13,726 nucleotides of DNA, from the NCBI GenBank assembly GCA_035263705.1, contig DATFRA010000345.1:1-13726 (forward strand), given 5' to 3'. The notes beneath the pieces were generated by a model that was not told the DNA's origin, searched no databases, and worked only from the letters and a program-made list of their open reading frames with translations. The DNA is from DASZHJ01 sp035263705 (GTDB lineage Bacteria > Pseudomonadota > Alphaproteobacteria > ATCC43930 > CGMCC-115725). This document shows positions 6,583 through 12,882 of the stretch, piece after piece (within the stretch, counting starts at the first letter, position 1; every line of letters starts with the position of its first letter). The translations under genes and the position numbers were made by a program.

Positions 6583-8137
6583 AGTCCGCGGCCTGGCGGT
6601 CCGTGCGTGGCGGGCGCCAGCGCAGCACCGGCTTGCGCGCGGCCACGGTTTCGTCGAGGCGGCGTCGCGGCGTCAGGCGCGGGCAGCCCTGGAAGTACTC
6701 GGCATCGCCAGCCTTCACGCGCTTCGCGAGCGCCAGCACCACCGCGATGAAGGCGTCCAGAGAGTCCCGGCTCTCGGTCTCCGTCGGCTCCATGAGGAGC
6801 GCGCCGTGGACCACGAGTGGGAAATACATGGTCATGGGGTGATAGCCCTCGTCGATCATCGCCTTGGCGAAGTCGAGGGTACTGACGCCGGTGTCCTTGA
6901 GGAAGCCATCGTCGAACAGCGCCTCGTGCATGCAGGTGCCAGGGAAGGCCGGCGTGAGCTCGCCCTTGAGCCGCGCCAGGAGATAGTTCGCGTTGAGCAC
7001 CGCGTCCTCGGCGACCTGACGCAGGCCGTCGGAGCCGTGGCTCATCATGTAGGCAAGTGCCCGCACGAACATACCCATCTGGCCGTGATTGCCCTTGAGC
7101 CGCCCGATGCTCCGCTTGGCGGCACCCTGCGCACGCTCGACGAACTCGAGCCCCTTGGCGCCGTGCACCACCCAGGGCGTCGGCGCGAAGGGCGCCAGGC
7201 TCTCTGCCAGCACCACCGGCCCGCTCCCCGGCCCGCCGCCGCCATGCGGCGTCGAGAAGGTCTTGTGCAGGTTGATGTGCATGACGTCGATGCCGAGATC
7301 CGCCGGCCGCACCCGGCCGACGATGGCATTGAAATTGGCGCCATCGCAGTAGAAGAACGCGCCCGCGCCATGGACGGCGTCCGCGATCTCGCGAATGTCC
7401 CGTTCGAAGAGACCGCAGGTGTTGGGATTGGTCAGCATGAGCGCCGCCACGTCCGGACCGAGCTTCGCCCGGAGCGCCGCGAGGTCCACCCGGCCGTCGG
7501 CGGCCGCGGGAATCGAGTCCACCGCGAAGCCGCAGGCGGCTGCGGTTGCGGGGTTGGTGCCGTGGGCGGACTCCGGCACCAGGATGCGCGTCCGCTTCTC
7601 GCCCCGCGCCTCCAGAGCCGCGCGAATGCACATGATGCCGCAGAGCTCGCCGTGGGCGCCCGCGCCCGGCGACAGCGCCACCGCCGGCATGCCCGTGAGG
7701 GTCTTGAGCCAGTGGGCGAGCGTGTCCATCAGCTTGAGGGCGCCCTGCACCGTCGAGACCGGCTGCAGCGGATGGATGTCGGCAAAGCCCGCGAGCCGCG
7801 CCACGCGCTCGTTCAAGCGAGGGTTGTGCTTCATGGTGCAGGAGCCCAGCGGATAGAGCCCGGTATCGATCGAATAGTTCTTCTGCGAGAGCCGGGTGTA
7901 GTGCCGCACGACCTGCGGCTCGGACAGGCCCGGCAATCCGATCGGACCCTCGCGCATGATCCCGCCGAGCCGGCTCGTGACCGCCGGCGGCTCCGGCAGG
8001 TCGACGCCGGTGCGGCCGGGCGCGTGCTGCTCGAAGAGCAGAGCCTCCTCGATCTGCAGGCCGCGATTGCCGCTGAGGGTGGGGCTGGCCTTGCCGTCGC
8101 CCCGGAAGTGGCTCACCGCCTGGCTCCAGTCGCTCAT
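6581..8137 (-). CDS. gcvPB: Glycine dehydrogenase (aminomethyl-transferring), P-protein subunit 2
   Basis: This 518-residue subunit of the split glycine decarboxylase carries the pyridoxal phosphate. With GcvPA it decarboxylates glycine and passes the aminomethyl group to lipoylated GcvH. The PLP lysine is Lys292 in INLHKTFSTPHGGGGPGSG, a hallmark of the family. Other marks are YPLGSCTMKHNPR (95-107), SPGAGAHGELCGIM (156-169), ESAHGTNPATAA (189-200), TNPNTCGLFE (236-245) and YCDGANFNA (263-271). Length and motif order are as expected for bacterial GcvPB. The ATG at 8137 overlaps the gcvPA TGA (ATGA), and the stop overlaps the ribosome binding site of the dehalogenase gene. A 718-codon open frame runs antisense to it, a GC-rich shadow that I do not regard as a gene. 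Confidence 0.97.
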   Translation of the reverse strand: MSDWSQAVSHFRGDGKASPTLSGNRGLQIEEALLFEQHAPGRTGVDLPEPPAVTSRLGGIMREGPIGLPGLSEPQVVRHYTRLSQKNYSIDTGLYPLGSCTMKHNPRLNERVARLAGFADIHPLQPVSTVQGALKLMDTLAHWLKTLTGMPAVALSPGAGAHGELCGIMCIRAALEARGEKRTRILVPESAHGTNPATAAACGFAVDSIPAAADGRVDLAALRAKLGPDVAALMLTNPNTCGLFERDIREIADAVHGAGAFFYCDGANFNAIVGRVRPADLGIDVMHINLHKTFSTPHGGGGPGSGPVVLAESLAPFAPTPWVVHGAKGLEFVERAQGAAKRSIGRLKGNHGQMGMFVRALAYMMSHGSDGLRQVAEDAVLNANYLLARLKGELTPAFPGTCMHEALFDDGFLKDTGVSTLDFAKAMIDEGYHPMTMYFPLVVHGALLMEPTETESRDSLDAFIAVVLALAKRVKAGDAEYFQGCPRLTPRRRLDETVAARKPVLRWRPPRTDRQAAD

Positions 8138-9480
8138 GACAGCACCTGCGCGAGCGCGGTCGCGAAGGCAGCGATATCCGCCTCGGTCGAGGTCTCTGTG
8201 GCGGCGACCAGAAGCAGGTTATTGAGCGCGGGCTTCCGCGGATGGAGCCGGCTCGCCGGCACGCCGCCCAGGATCTTCTTGCGCGCGAGCCGCTCGACCA
8301 CCGCCGCCGCCGGCCTCGGCAGCCGCAGCGTGAACTCGTTGAAGAAGGTGTCGTTCACGACGCTGACGCCGGGCACGGCCGCGAGCCGCTCCGAAAGCAC
8401 CACGGCCTTCGCATGATTGAGCGCGGCGAGCCGGATCACGCCGGCCTCGCCGAGCAGCGCGATATGGATCGAGGCCGCGAGCGCGCAGAGGCCCGAGTTC
8501 GTACAGATGTTGCTGGTCGCCTTCTCCCTGCGGATGTGCTGCTCGCGCGTCGAGAGCGTGAGCACCCAGCCGCGCCGGCCCTCGGCGTCCACGGTCTCGC
8601 CGACCAGGCGTCCCGGCATCTGCCGTACGTACCGCTCGCGCGTCGCGAACAATCCGAGATGCGGTCCGCCGAAGTTGAGCGCGTTGCCGAACGACTGGCC
8701 TTCGCCGGCGACGATGTCGGCCCCCATCGCGCCTGGCGATTTCACTCCACCCAGCGACACCGCCTCGTTCACCACCAAGATGAGCAGCGCGCCCGCCTTA
8801 TGGCATGCCTCGGCAAGCGCCGAGTAGTCCCTCACCTGCCCGAAGAAGCCGGGATTCTGCACCACGACGCACGAGGTGGCGGCGTCGATCTGAGCGGCTA
8901 GGTCCTCGCGCGCCTCGGGATCGGGATCGGCGAGCTTCGCCCGAAACCCGACGAACCGCGCATGGGTGCGCGTCACGTCACGGTAGTGCGGATGCAGACC
9001 GCCCGAGAGGATCGCCTTCTTCCGCCCGGTGACACGGTTCGCCATCATCACGGCTTCCGCGCAGGATGTCGCGCCGTCGTACATCGAGGCGTTCGCAACC
9101 TCCATGCCCGTCAGCAGCGCTACCTGGGTCTGGAACTCGAACAGCATCTGCAGCGTGCCCTGCGCCACTTCGGGCTGATAGGGCGTGTAGGAGGTCAGGA
9201 ACTCGCCGCGCTGGATCAGATGGTCGACCGAGGCCGGCATGTGATGGCGGTAGACGCCGGCGCCGATGAAGCTCGGCACCGATCCCGCCACCATGTTCTT
9301 CCCGGCCATGGCGCTCAGCGCGCGCTCGACCTCGAGCTCACCCTGGGCACGCGGCAGGTCGCACAGGCCGTCGAGGTGCGCCGCCGGCGGCACATCGGCG
9401 AAAAGCGCATCGATCGAGGAGACGCCGATCGCCGCCAGCATCGCCTGGCGGTCGGCGGTGGTGAGAGGCAGGTAGCGCAT
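8134..9480 (-). CDS. gcvPA: Glycine dehydrogenase (aminomethyl-transferring), P-protein subunit 1
   Basis: This 448-residue partner subunit of the split P-protein of the glycine cleavage system lacks the PLP lysine and completes the heterotetramer with GcvPB. Family marks include FIGAGVYRHHMPA, TSYTPYQPEVAQGTLQMLFE (in the first third), ANASMYDGATSCAEAVMMA, FGGPHLGLFA in the middle, and RREKATSNICTN, the typical substrate-loop region. The ATG at 9480 shares one base with the gcvH stop (TGATG), and its own stop overlaps the gcvPB ATG. The frame is open further upstream, but that part is the shadow of gcvH. The start MRYLPLTTADRQAML fits the family's usual N-terminus (M-R-Y-x-P-x-T). Confidence 0.97.
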   Translation of the reverse strand: MRYLPLTTADRQAMLAAIGVSSIDALFADVPPAAHLDGLCDLPRAQGELEVERALSAMAGKNMVAGSVPSFIGAGVYRHHMPASVDHLIQRGEFLTSYTPYQPEVAQGTLQMLFEFQTQVALLTGMEVANASMYDGATSCAEAVMMANRVTGRKKAILSGGLHPHYRDVTRTHARFVGFRAKLADPDPEAREDLAAQIDAATSCVVVQNPGFFGQVRDYSALAEACHKAGALLILVVNEAVSLGGVKSPGAMGADIVAGEGQSFGNALNFGGPHLGLFATRERYVRQMPGRLVGETVDAEGRRGWVLTLSTREQHIRREKATSNICTNSGLCALAASIHIALLGEAGVIRLAALNHAKAVVLSERLAAVPGVSVVNDTFFNEFTLRLPRPAAAVVERLARKKILGGVPASRLHPRKPALNNLLLVAATETSTEADIAAFATALAQVLS

Positions 9481-9854
9481 CAGCCGAGGCCCTCGACGTA
9501 GGTCTTGTACTGCGCCTCGTCCATGAGGGCGTCGAGCTCCTTGGGCTTCGCGATGGTCATCTTGAAGAACCAGCCGGCTCCCATGGGATCGGCATTCACC
9601 TTGGCGGGCTCTCCCCCGAGCTCGGTGTTGACGGCGGTCACCTCGCCGGAGATCGGCGCATAGACCTCGCTCGCGGCCTTCACGGATTCGACCACCGCCG
9701 CTTCCTTGCCCTGTTCGAGCTTGCGGCCGACCTCGGGCAGCTCGACGTAGACGACGTCGCCGAGCTGGGTCTGCGCATAGTCGCTGATTCCCACCACGGC
9801 GGTGGTGCCCTCGACGCGCACCCACTCGTGGTCCTTGGTGTATTTGACGGTCAT
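9480..9854 (-). CDS. gcvH: Glycine cleavage system H protein
   Basis: This 124-residue lipoyl carrier moves the aminomethyl group between P, T and L proteins. The lipoylation site is Lys59 in VVESVKAASEVYAPISGEV. The N-terminal KYTKDHEWVRVEG and the segment GISDYAQTQLGDVVYVELP are standard GcvH sequence, as is the C-terminal WFFKMTIAKPKELDALM. Length matches the family. The ATG at 9854 is preceded by GAGAGG about eight bases upstream; an upstream open extension is the shadow of gcvT. It lies 25 bases after the gcvT stop and overlaps gcvPA by one base. No dihydrolipoamide dehydrogenase (L protein) gene is present in the window, as is usual, since Lpd is shared with other complexes. Confidence 0.97.
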   Translation of the reverse strand: MTVKYTKDHEWVRVEGTTAVVGISDYAQTQLGDVVYVELPEVGRKLEQGKEAAVVESVKAASEVYAPISGEVTAVNTELGGEPAKVNADPMGAGWFFKMTIAKPKELDALMDEAQYKTYVEGLG

Positions 9855-9879
9855 GACGTTTCCTCTCCCTAAGCGCGTT

Positions 9880-10995
9880 TCAGCCGCGGTAATAGCGATG
9901 GGGTACGAATGGCAGCGCCACGATGCGCGCGGGCCTCGGCGTGCCGCGCACCAACAGCGAGACGGCCGTACCGACGGAAGCCTGCGCGCTCGCGACATAG
10001 CCCATGGCGATCGGACCATCGACGCTGGGCCCGAAGCCGCCGCTGGTGATCTTCCCGATGGGGGCGCCACTGGGGTCGCGGATCTCCGTGCCGTCGCGCG
10101 CGGGCGCGCGGCCCTCGGGCAAAATGCCCACGCGCTTACGCGCGGTGCCCTCGCGCAGCTGCCGCAGGATCACGTCGGCGCCGAGGAAGCCGCCGCCCCC
10201 GCGCCGGCGTTTTCCCACCGCGAAGCCGAGATCGGCCTCCACCGGCGTGGTCGCGGTGTCGATGTCGTGGCCGTAGAGGCAGAGGCCGGCCTCGAGCCGC
10301 AAGGTGTCGCGGGCGCCGAGACCGATCGGTTTCACCTCGGGCTCCGCGAGCAAGCGCTTGGCCAGATGCTCGGCGGCATTTGCCGGGAACGAGATCTCGT
10401 AGCCGTCCTCGCCGGTATATCCGGAGCGGGAAATGAGACAGGAAATTCCCGCCAGGCTGTGCGTTCCCGCGGTCATGAAGGGCATCGCCGTCGCGCCGGG
10501 CGCCAGGCGCGCGAGGACCGTTGCAGCAGCGGGACCTTGCAGCGCCAGGAGCGCGCGATCGGGCAATGGCGTCAACCTGACCGCGGGCTCGAGCTCGCGT
10601 TTCATGTGCACGATGTCGTCGACCTTGCACGCGGCATTCACCACCAGGTGCAGGTGATCCCCGAGGTTCGTCACCATGAGGTCGTCGAGGATGCCGCCGT
10701 TCGCGTTGGTGAGCAGCGTGTAGCGCATGCGATCGCGCTTCACTGCCTGGATGTCGCCGGGCACCAGGCGCTCGAGCGCCACGGCCGCGCCGGCGCCCTC
10801 GAGCCGCGCCTGGCCCATGTGCGAGACGTCGAAGAGACCCGCCTGGCTGCGCGTGTGGAGGTGCTCGGCGACGATGCCAGTCGGGTATTGCACGGGCATG
10901 TCGTAGCCCGCGAACGGAACCATGCGCGCGCCGAGCGAGATGTGCAGCGCGTGCAGCGGCGTCTTCTGCAGGGGTGCCTGGGGCTGATCGCTCAC
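9880..10995 (-). CDS. gcvT: Aminomethyltransferase, glycine cleavage T protein
   Basis: This 371-residue T protein releases ammonia from the aminomethyl-H protein and transfers the one-carbon unit to tetrahydrofolate. Visible marks are ARMVPFAGYDMPVQY (23-37), GLFDVSHMGQ (53-62), the folate-site segment GGILDDLMVT (100-109), SRSGYTGEDGYEISF and the C-terminal GKITSGGFGPSVDGPIAMGY. Length is normal. I placed the start at the GTG at 10995 (MSDQPQAPLQKTPL), which has GGAG six bases upstream. Another in-frame GTG nine codons earlier (11022) lacks a comparable site. It is the first gene after the tandem glycine riboswitch and heads the six-gene unit. Confidence 0.96.
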   Translation of the reverse strand: MSDQPQAPLQKTPLHALHISLGARMVPFAGYDMPVQYPTGIVAEHLHTRSQAGLFDVSHMGQARLEGAGAAVALERLVPGDIQAVKRDRMRYTLLTNANGGILDDLMVTNLGDHLHLVVNAACKVDDIVHMKRELEPAVRLTPLPDRALLALQGPAAATVLARLAPGATAMPFMTAGTHSLAGISCLISRSGYTGEDGYEISFPANAAEHLAKRLLAEPEVKPIGLGARDTLRLEAGLCLYGHDIDTATTPVEADLGFAVGKRRRGGGGFLGADVILRQLREGTARKRVGILPEGRAPARDGTEIRDPSGAPIGKITSGGFGPSVDGPIAMGYVASAQASVGTAVSLLVRGTPRPARIVALPFVPHRYYRG

Positions 10996-11044
10996 GGCGG
11001 CTCCGGACGGTTCGAGGCCCACCCCAGCAATTGCCGAGGCGGAT

Positions 11045-11245
11045 ACCCCTCTGTCCGGGAACCTGAAAGATTCACCGCCGGTGGCCCGCGCGGCTTACCT
11101 CTTCGGTGAGACGCGCGCCACTCGCGCGTCCGCTTTCCAGAGTGCCCTCGCCCTGACGGTCCTTTTGCCTGAGAGTTTCCGGGGCGGTTGCTCCTTCGGC
11201 GCCGGGCCGCGCGCTCATCGCTCGCTGCCCGGTCTCTCCCATCAG
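11045..11245 (-). ncRNA. Tandem glycine riboswitch (two aptamers) upstream of gcvT
   Basis: Read on the minus strand, the first aptamer (about 11245-11132) opens with GGGAGAGACC and contains GCGCCGAAGGAGCAA, GGAAACTCTCAGGCAAAAGG and CACTCTGGAAAGC. The second (about 11130-11045) begins with a GACGCGC/GCGCGTC stem, followed by CACCGAAGAGGTAAGCC, GGTGAATCTTTCAGG and CCCGGACAGAGGGG. These conserved blocks, in this order and tandem arrangement, are those of the gcvT-type glycine riboswitch, which usually turns expression on when glycine binds. About 50 bases separate it from the gcvT GTG at 10995. I see no T-run after a hairpin there, so control is more likely at translation initiation than by an intrinsic terminator; this is inference. 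Confidence 0.95.
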
Positions 11246-11266
11246 GGTGCTTGCGGCACGAGCACG

Positions 11267-11295
11267 ACCTTAGCACCGGCGACGCCGTGTGACCA
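11267..11295 (-). promoter_or_regulatory. Candidate promoter of the glycine riboswitch-gcv unit
   Basis: On the minus strand TGGTCA (11295-11290) and TAAGGT (11272-11267) are separated by 17 bases. This would start transcription near 11260, just before the first aptamer. The match to consensus is modest (4 of 6 and 3 of 6), and position is the main support. Confidence 0.3.
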
Positions 11296-11325
11296 GCTGG
11301 GCACGTCGTCCAAAAATTGCCCGCC

Positions 11326-11353
11326 TTAGTTACGACAAATTGAAGCGTATGCT
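11326..11353 (+). promoter_or_regulatory. Candidate promoter of the small membrane protein gene
   Basis: TTAGTT (11326-11331) and TATGCT (11348-11353) are separated by 16 bases, just before the start region at 11371-11386. This would give a very short leader. The match is weak and other sites are possible in this AT-richer patch between divergent genes. Confidence 0.25.
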
Positions 11354-11370
11354 GTCAGCATTCGAACTGC

Positions 11371-11868
11371 ATGGGAGTGCGGACCGTGCCTTCGCAATGG
11401 GCGGGGGATACGGGGGGATGGCTGACGGCGAGCCGGCTCAACATGGGTCTGTTCGCGATTGTGGCGACATTGTGGACCGGCGCAATGGTGACGCCGGATC
11501 TGGCGACCTGCGCCTATGGCGAGCCCTTGTGGGCGCTCGGGTACCAGACGCTGCTCACGGGCTGGGCGGGCCCGCTCATGGTGCTCTGGCATCCGTCCTT
11601 TGGAATGTTCGCATGGTACGCGAACGTGTTCCTGCTGATCTGTCTCGTGCAGATGTTCCGCGGACGGGCACCGGCCGCGCCCCATGCCATCTCCGGCCTC
11701 ATGCTCGCCTTGACTGCCCTCGCGCCGATCTCTTTCTACAGCGAGGCGCGCGGCGAGGACGCGCTGTGCGCGCGGGGTCCGGGCTTCTGGCTCTGGATCG
11801 CTGCCTTCGTGGTGACCGCGGCGGCAGCGGCGTGGGAGAGCTCGCACTCTCGGCCGGCGTCGGCCTAG
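11371..11868 (+). CDS. Small multi-pass membrane protein of unknown function
   Basis: I do not recognise a family. The protein has up to 165 residues with about four hydrophobic segments: near 23-45 (LNMGLFAIVATLWTGAMVT), 64-95 (GWAGPLMVLW to FLLICLVQMF), 105-122 (ISGLMLALTALAPISFY) and 136-153 (GFWLWIAAFVVTAAAAAW). It has aromatic-rich patches and no evident catalytic motif. Cysteines are at about residues 49, 90 and 129. The start is uncertain: ATG at 11371 has no ribosome binding site, whereas the in-frame GTG at 11386 follows GGGAG (11373-11377) at a fair distance. It is divergent from the riboswitch-gcv unit and convergent with the lipoprotein gene, whose stop is 14 bases away. The hydrophobic pattern in only one frame makes it likely real. 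Confidence 0.72.
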   Translation: MGVRTVPSQWAGDTGGWLTASRLNMGLFAIVATLWTGAMVTPDLATCAYGEPLWALGYQTLLTGWAGPLMVLWHPSFGMFAWYANVFLLICLVQMFRGRAPAAPHAISGLMLALTALAPISFYSEARGEDALCARGPGFWLWIAAFVVTAAAAAWESSHSRPASA

Positions 11869-11882
11869 CCCGAGGCCCGCGC

Positions 11883-12416
11883 TCAGCCCGGCGATTTCGG
11901 CACGTGCTCGCGGTTGTATTGCAGCTCCTCGGGCGTCAGTCGAAAACCAAACAGGATGGCGTAGTCGTCGCCGCTTGCGCCTTTTGCCAGCGGGACGAAC
12001 GTCTCGAGCTCATCCGTGACCGTGAGGTCGCGCTGAGATCGCGGCCACTCGAGGTCGATCACGAAATCGCGCTCGTTCAGGATCTCCTGCTTGCGATTGA
12101 TGACGGCCTCGAAGTAGGTGACTTGCCCCTTGCGAACGTCGTCCTTTAGCCGGATCGCCGTGACCCCAAGCGTGCTCGCGACGATGAGGCCGCCCTTCTT
12201 CTTGTCCGCGCTGCAGGTGGCCTTGGCCGCGATCATCCGGGCGCCGTAGATCGCGTCGGTGTCCTGGCGCCCCGGACCGGGGCCGAACTTCGCCACCACC
12301 TGCAGCTCCGGCATGACGATCGCCTGCGGACAGGCGACCTTCGGACCGGTCGATGAGCAGCCGGCGGCGGCGAGAGCGAAGCCGACGGCTCCGGCGGCTC
12401 GGGCCAGCGCCAGCAT
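11883..12416 (-). CDS. Predicted small lipoprotein of unknown function
   Basis: This is a predicted exported protein of 177 residues that I cannot place in a family. The N-terminus is MLALARAAGAVGFALAAAGC, a signal helix ending in a lipobox-like AAGC, so Cys20 may be lipidated, followed by an SSTGPK linker. The mature part has an early CPQAIVMPELQVVAKFGPG segment, a basic central stretch (TCSADKKKGG) and an acidic, beta-rich C-terminal half (RDFVIDLEWP, LETFVPLAKG). The pattern suggests a small periplasmic beta-domain. No Shine-Dalgarno precedes the ATG at 12416. An in-frame TTG at 12434 overlaps the CDGSH gene stop (TTGA), adds MSAPRG and could be the true, coupled start. The long open frame upstream is a shadow of the CDGSH gene. 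Confidence 0.72.
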   Translation of the reverse strand: MLALARAAGAVGFALAAAGCSSTGPKVACPQAIVMPELQVVAKFGPGPGRQDTDAIYGARMIAAKATCSADKKKGGLIVASTLGVTAIRLKDDVRKGQVTYFEAVINRKQEILNERDFVIDLEWPRSQRDLTVTDELETFVPLAKGASGDDYAILFGFRLTPEELQYNREHVPKSPG

Positions 12417-12430
12417 GCCGCGTGGTGCGC

Positions 12431-12670
12431 TCAAATTCGGTTGTGCGTGCCGTCGCAGAACGGCTTGCCGCCGGTGTGTTTGCAGCCGCAGAACCAGACC
12501 TCTTGCGATTTGTCCGCCAGGTATTGCCTCGGCGTGAGGCCAGTGCCCTTGTGGGAGCCGTCGCAGAACGGTTGGTTCTTGCTGCGGCCACACGCGCACC
12601 ACCAGTACTCTTTCCCCGCCTCCACGGTCACGCCGTAAGGTGCTTTCTGTGCCGAGATCGGCTCCGCCAT
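12431..12670 (-). CDS. Tandem CDGSH iron-sulfur protein
   Basis: This 79-residue protein has two CDGSH zinc-finger-like motifs, each expected to bind a [2Fe-2S] cluster through three cysteines and one histidine. The first is CACGRSKNQPFCDGSH, ligands Cys25, Cys27, Cys36 and His40. The second is CGCKHTGGKPFCDGTH, ligands Cys61, Cys63, Cys72 and His76. No signal peptide or membrane anchor is seen, so it should be cytoplasmic. Such small proteins are thought to carry or transfer clusters or electrons; the partner is unknown. The ATG at 12670 follows GGAAGAGGGG at short distance. Its stop abuts the start of the lipoprotein gene, so the two probably form one transcript. Confidence 0.94.
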   Translation of the reverse strand: MAEPISAQKAPYGVTVEAGKEYWWCACGRSKNQPFCDGSHKGTGLTPRQYLADKSQEVWFCGCKHTGGKPFCDGTHNRI

Positions 12671-12689
12671 GACCCCTCTTCCTTATCGA

Positions 12690-12749
12690 GAGTTGCTGGA
12701 CTAACGTCCGCCCGAGCGTCGGGCGCGCCAGCGAATGCGGGCGCAACTC
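12690..12749. repeat. Nested palindrome in the CDGSH/thrB intergenic region
   Basis: This 60-base stretch lies just upstream of the CDGSH gene. It is bounded by GAGTTGC (12690-12696) and its complement GCAACTC (12743-12749). Inside is a perfect 7-base hairpin with a 3-base loop, CGCCCGA GCG TCGGGCG (12709-12725), flanked by GCTGG (12695-12699) and CCAGC (12728-12732). AGAGTTG occurs again at 12774-12780. It may be an operator, a transcript hairpin or a small repeat element. No T-run follows, so it is not a clear terminator. Confidence 0.45.
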
Positions 12750-12882
12750 TATGCGAGGGCGTGGAGGCGCACAAGAGTTGGACCCCGAAGAGACCGAGGC
12801 AACCATGGACGCGTGGCGACGGGTCTGAGCATGCGCTCCACGAAACTCCACATCGCGCCCGCGGCGCAAGCCTAGCCAAGCC

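Noticed and set aside
6260..8416. 718-codon open frame on the plus strand, antisense to gcvPB and part of gcvPA
   Set aside because: The opposite strand encodes clear gcvPB and gcvPA with all motifs. The plus-strand translation is rich in Arg, His, Ala and Glu with no recognisable domain, as expected of a mirror frame in very GC-rich genes.
12751..12828. Possible 25-codon plus-strand peptide upstream of thrB
   Set aside because: It has no ribosome site, no similarity and charged low-complexity sequence; a chance frame in GC-rich DNA is more likely.
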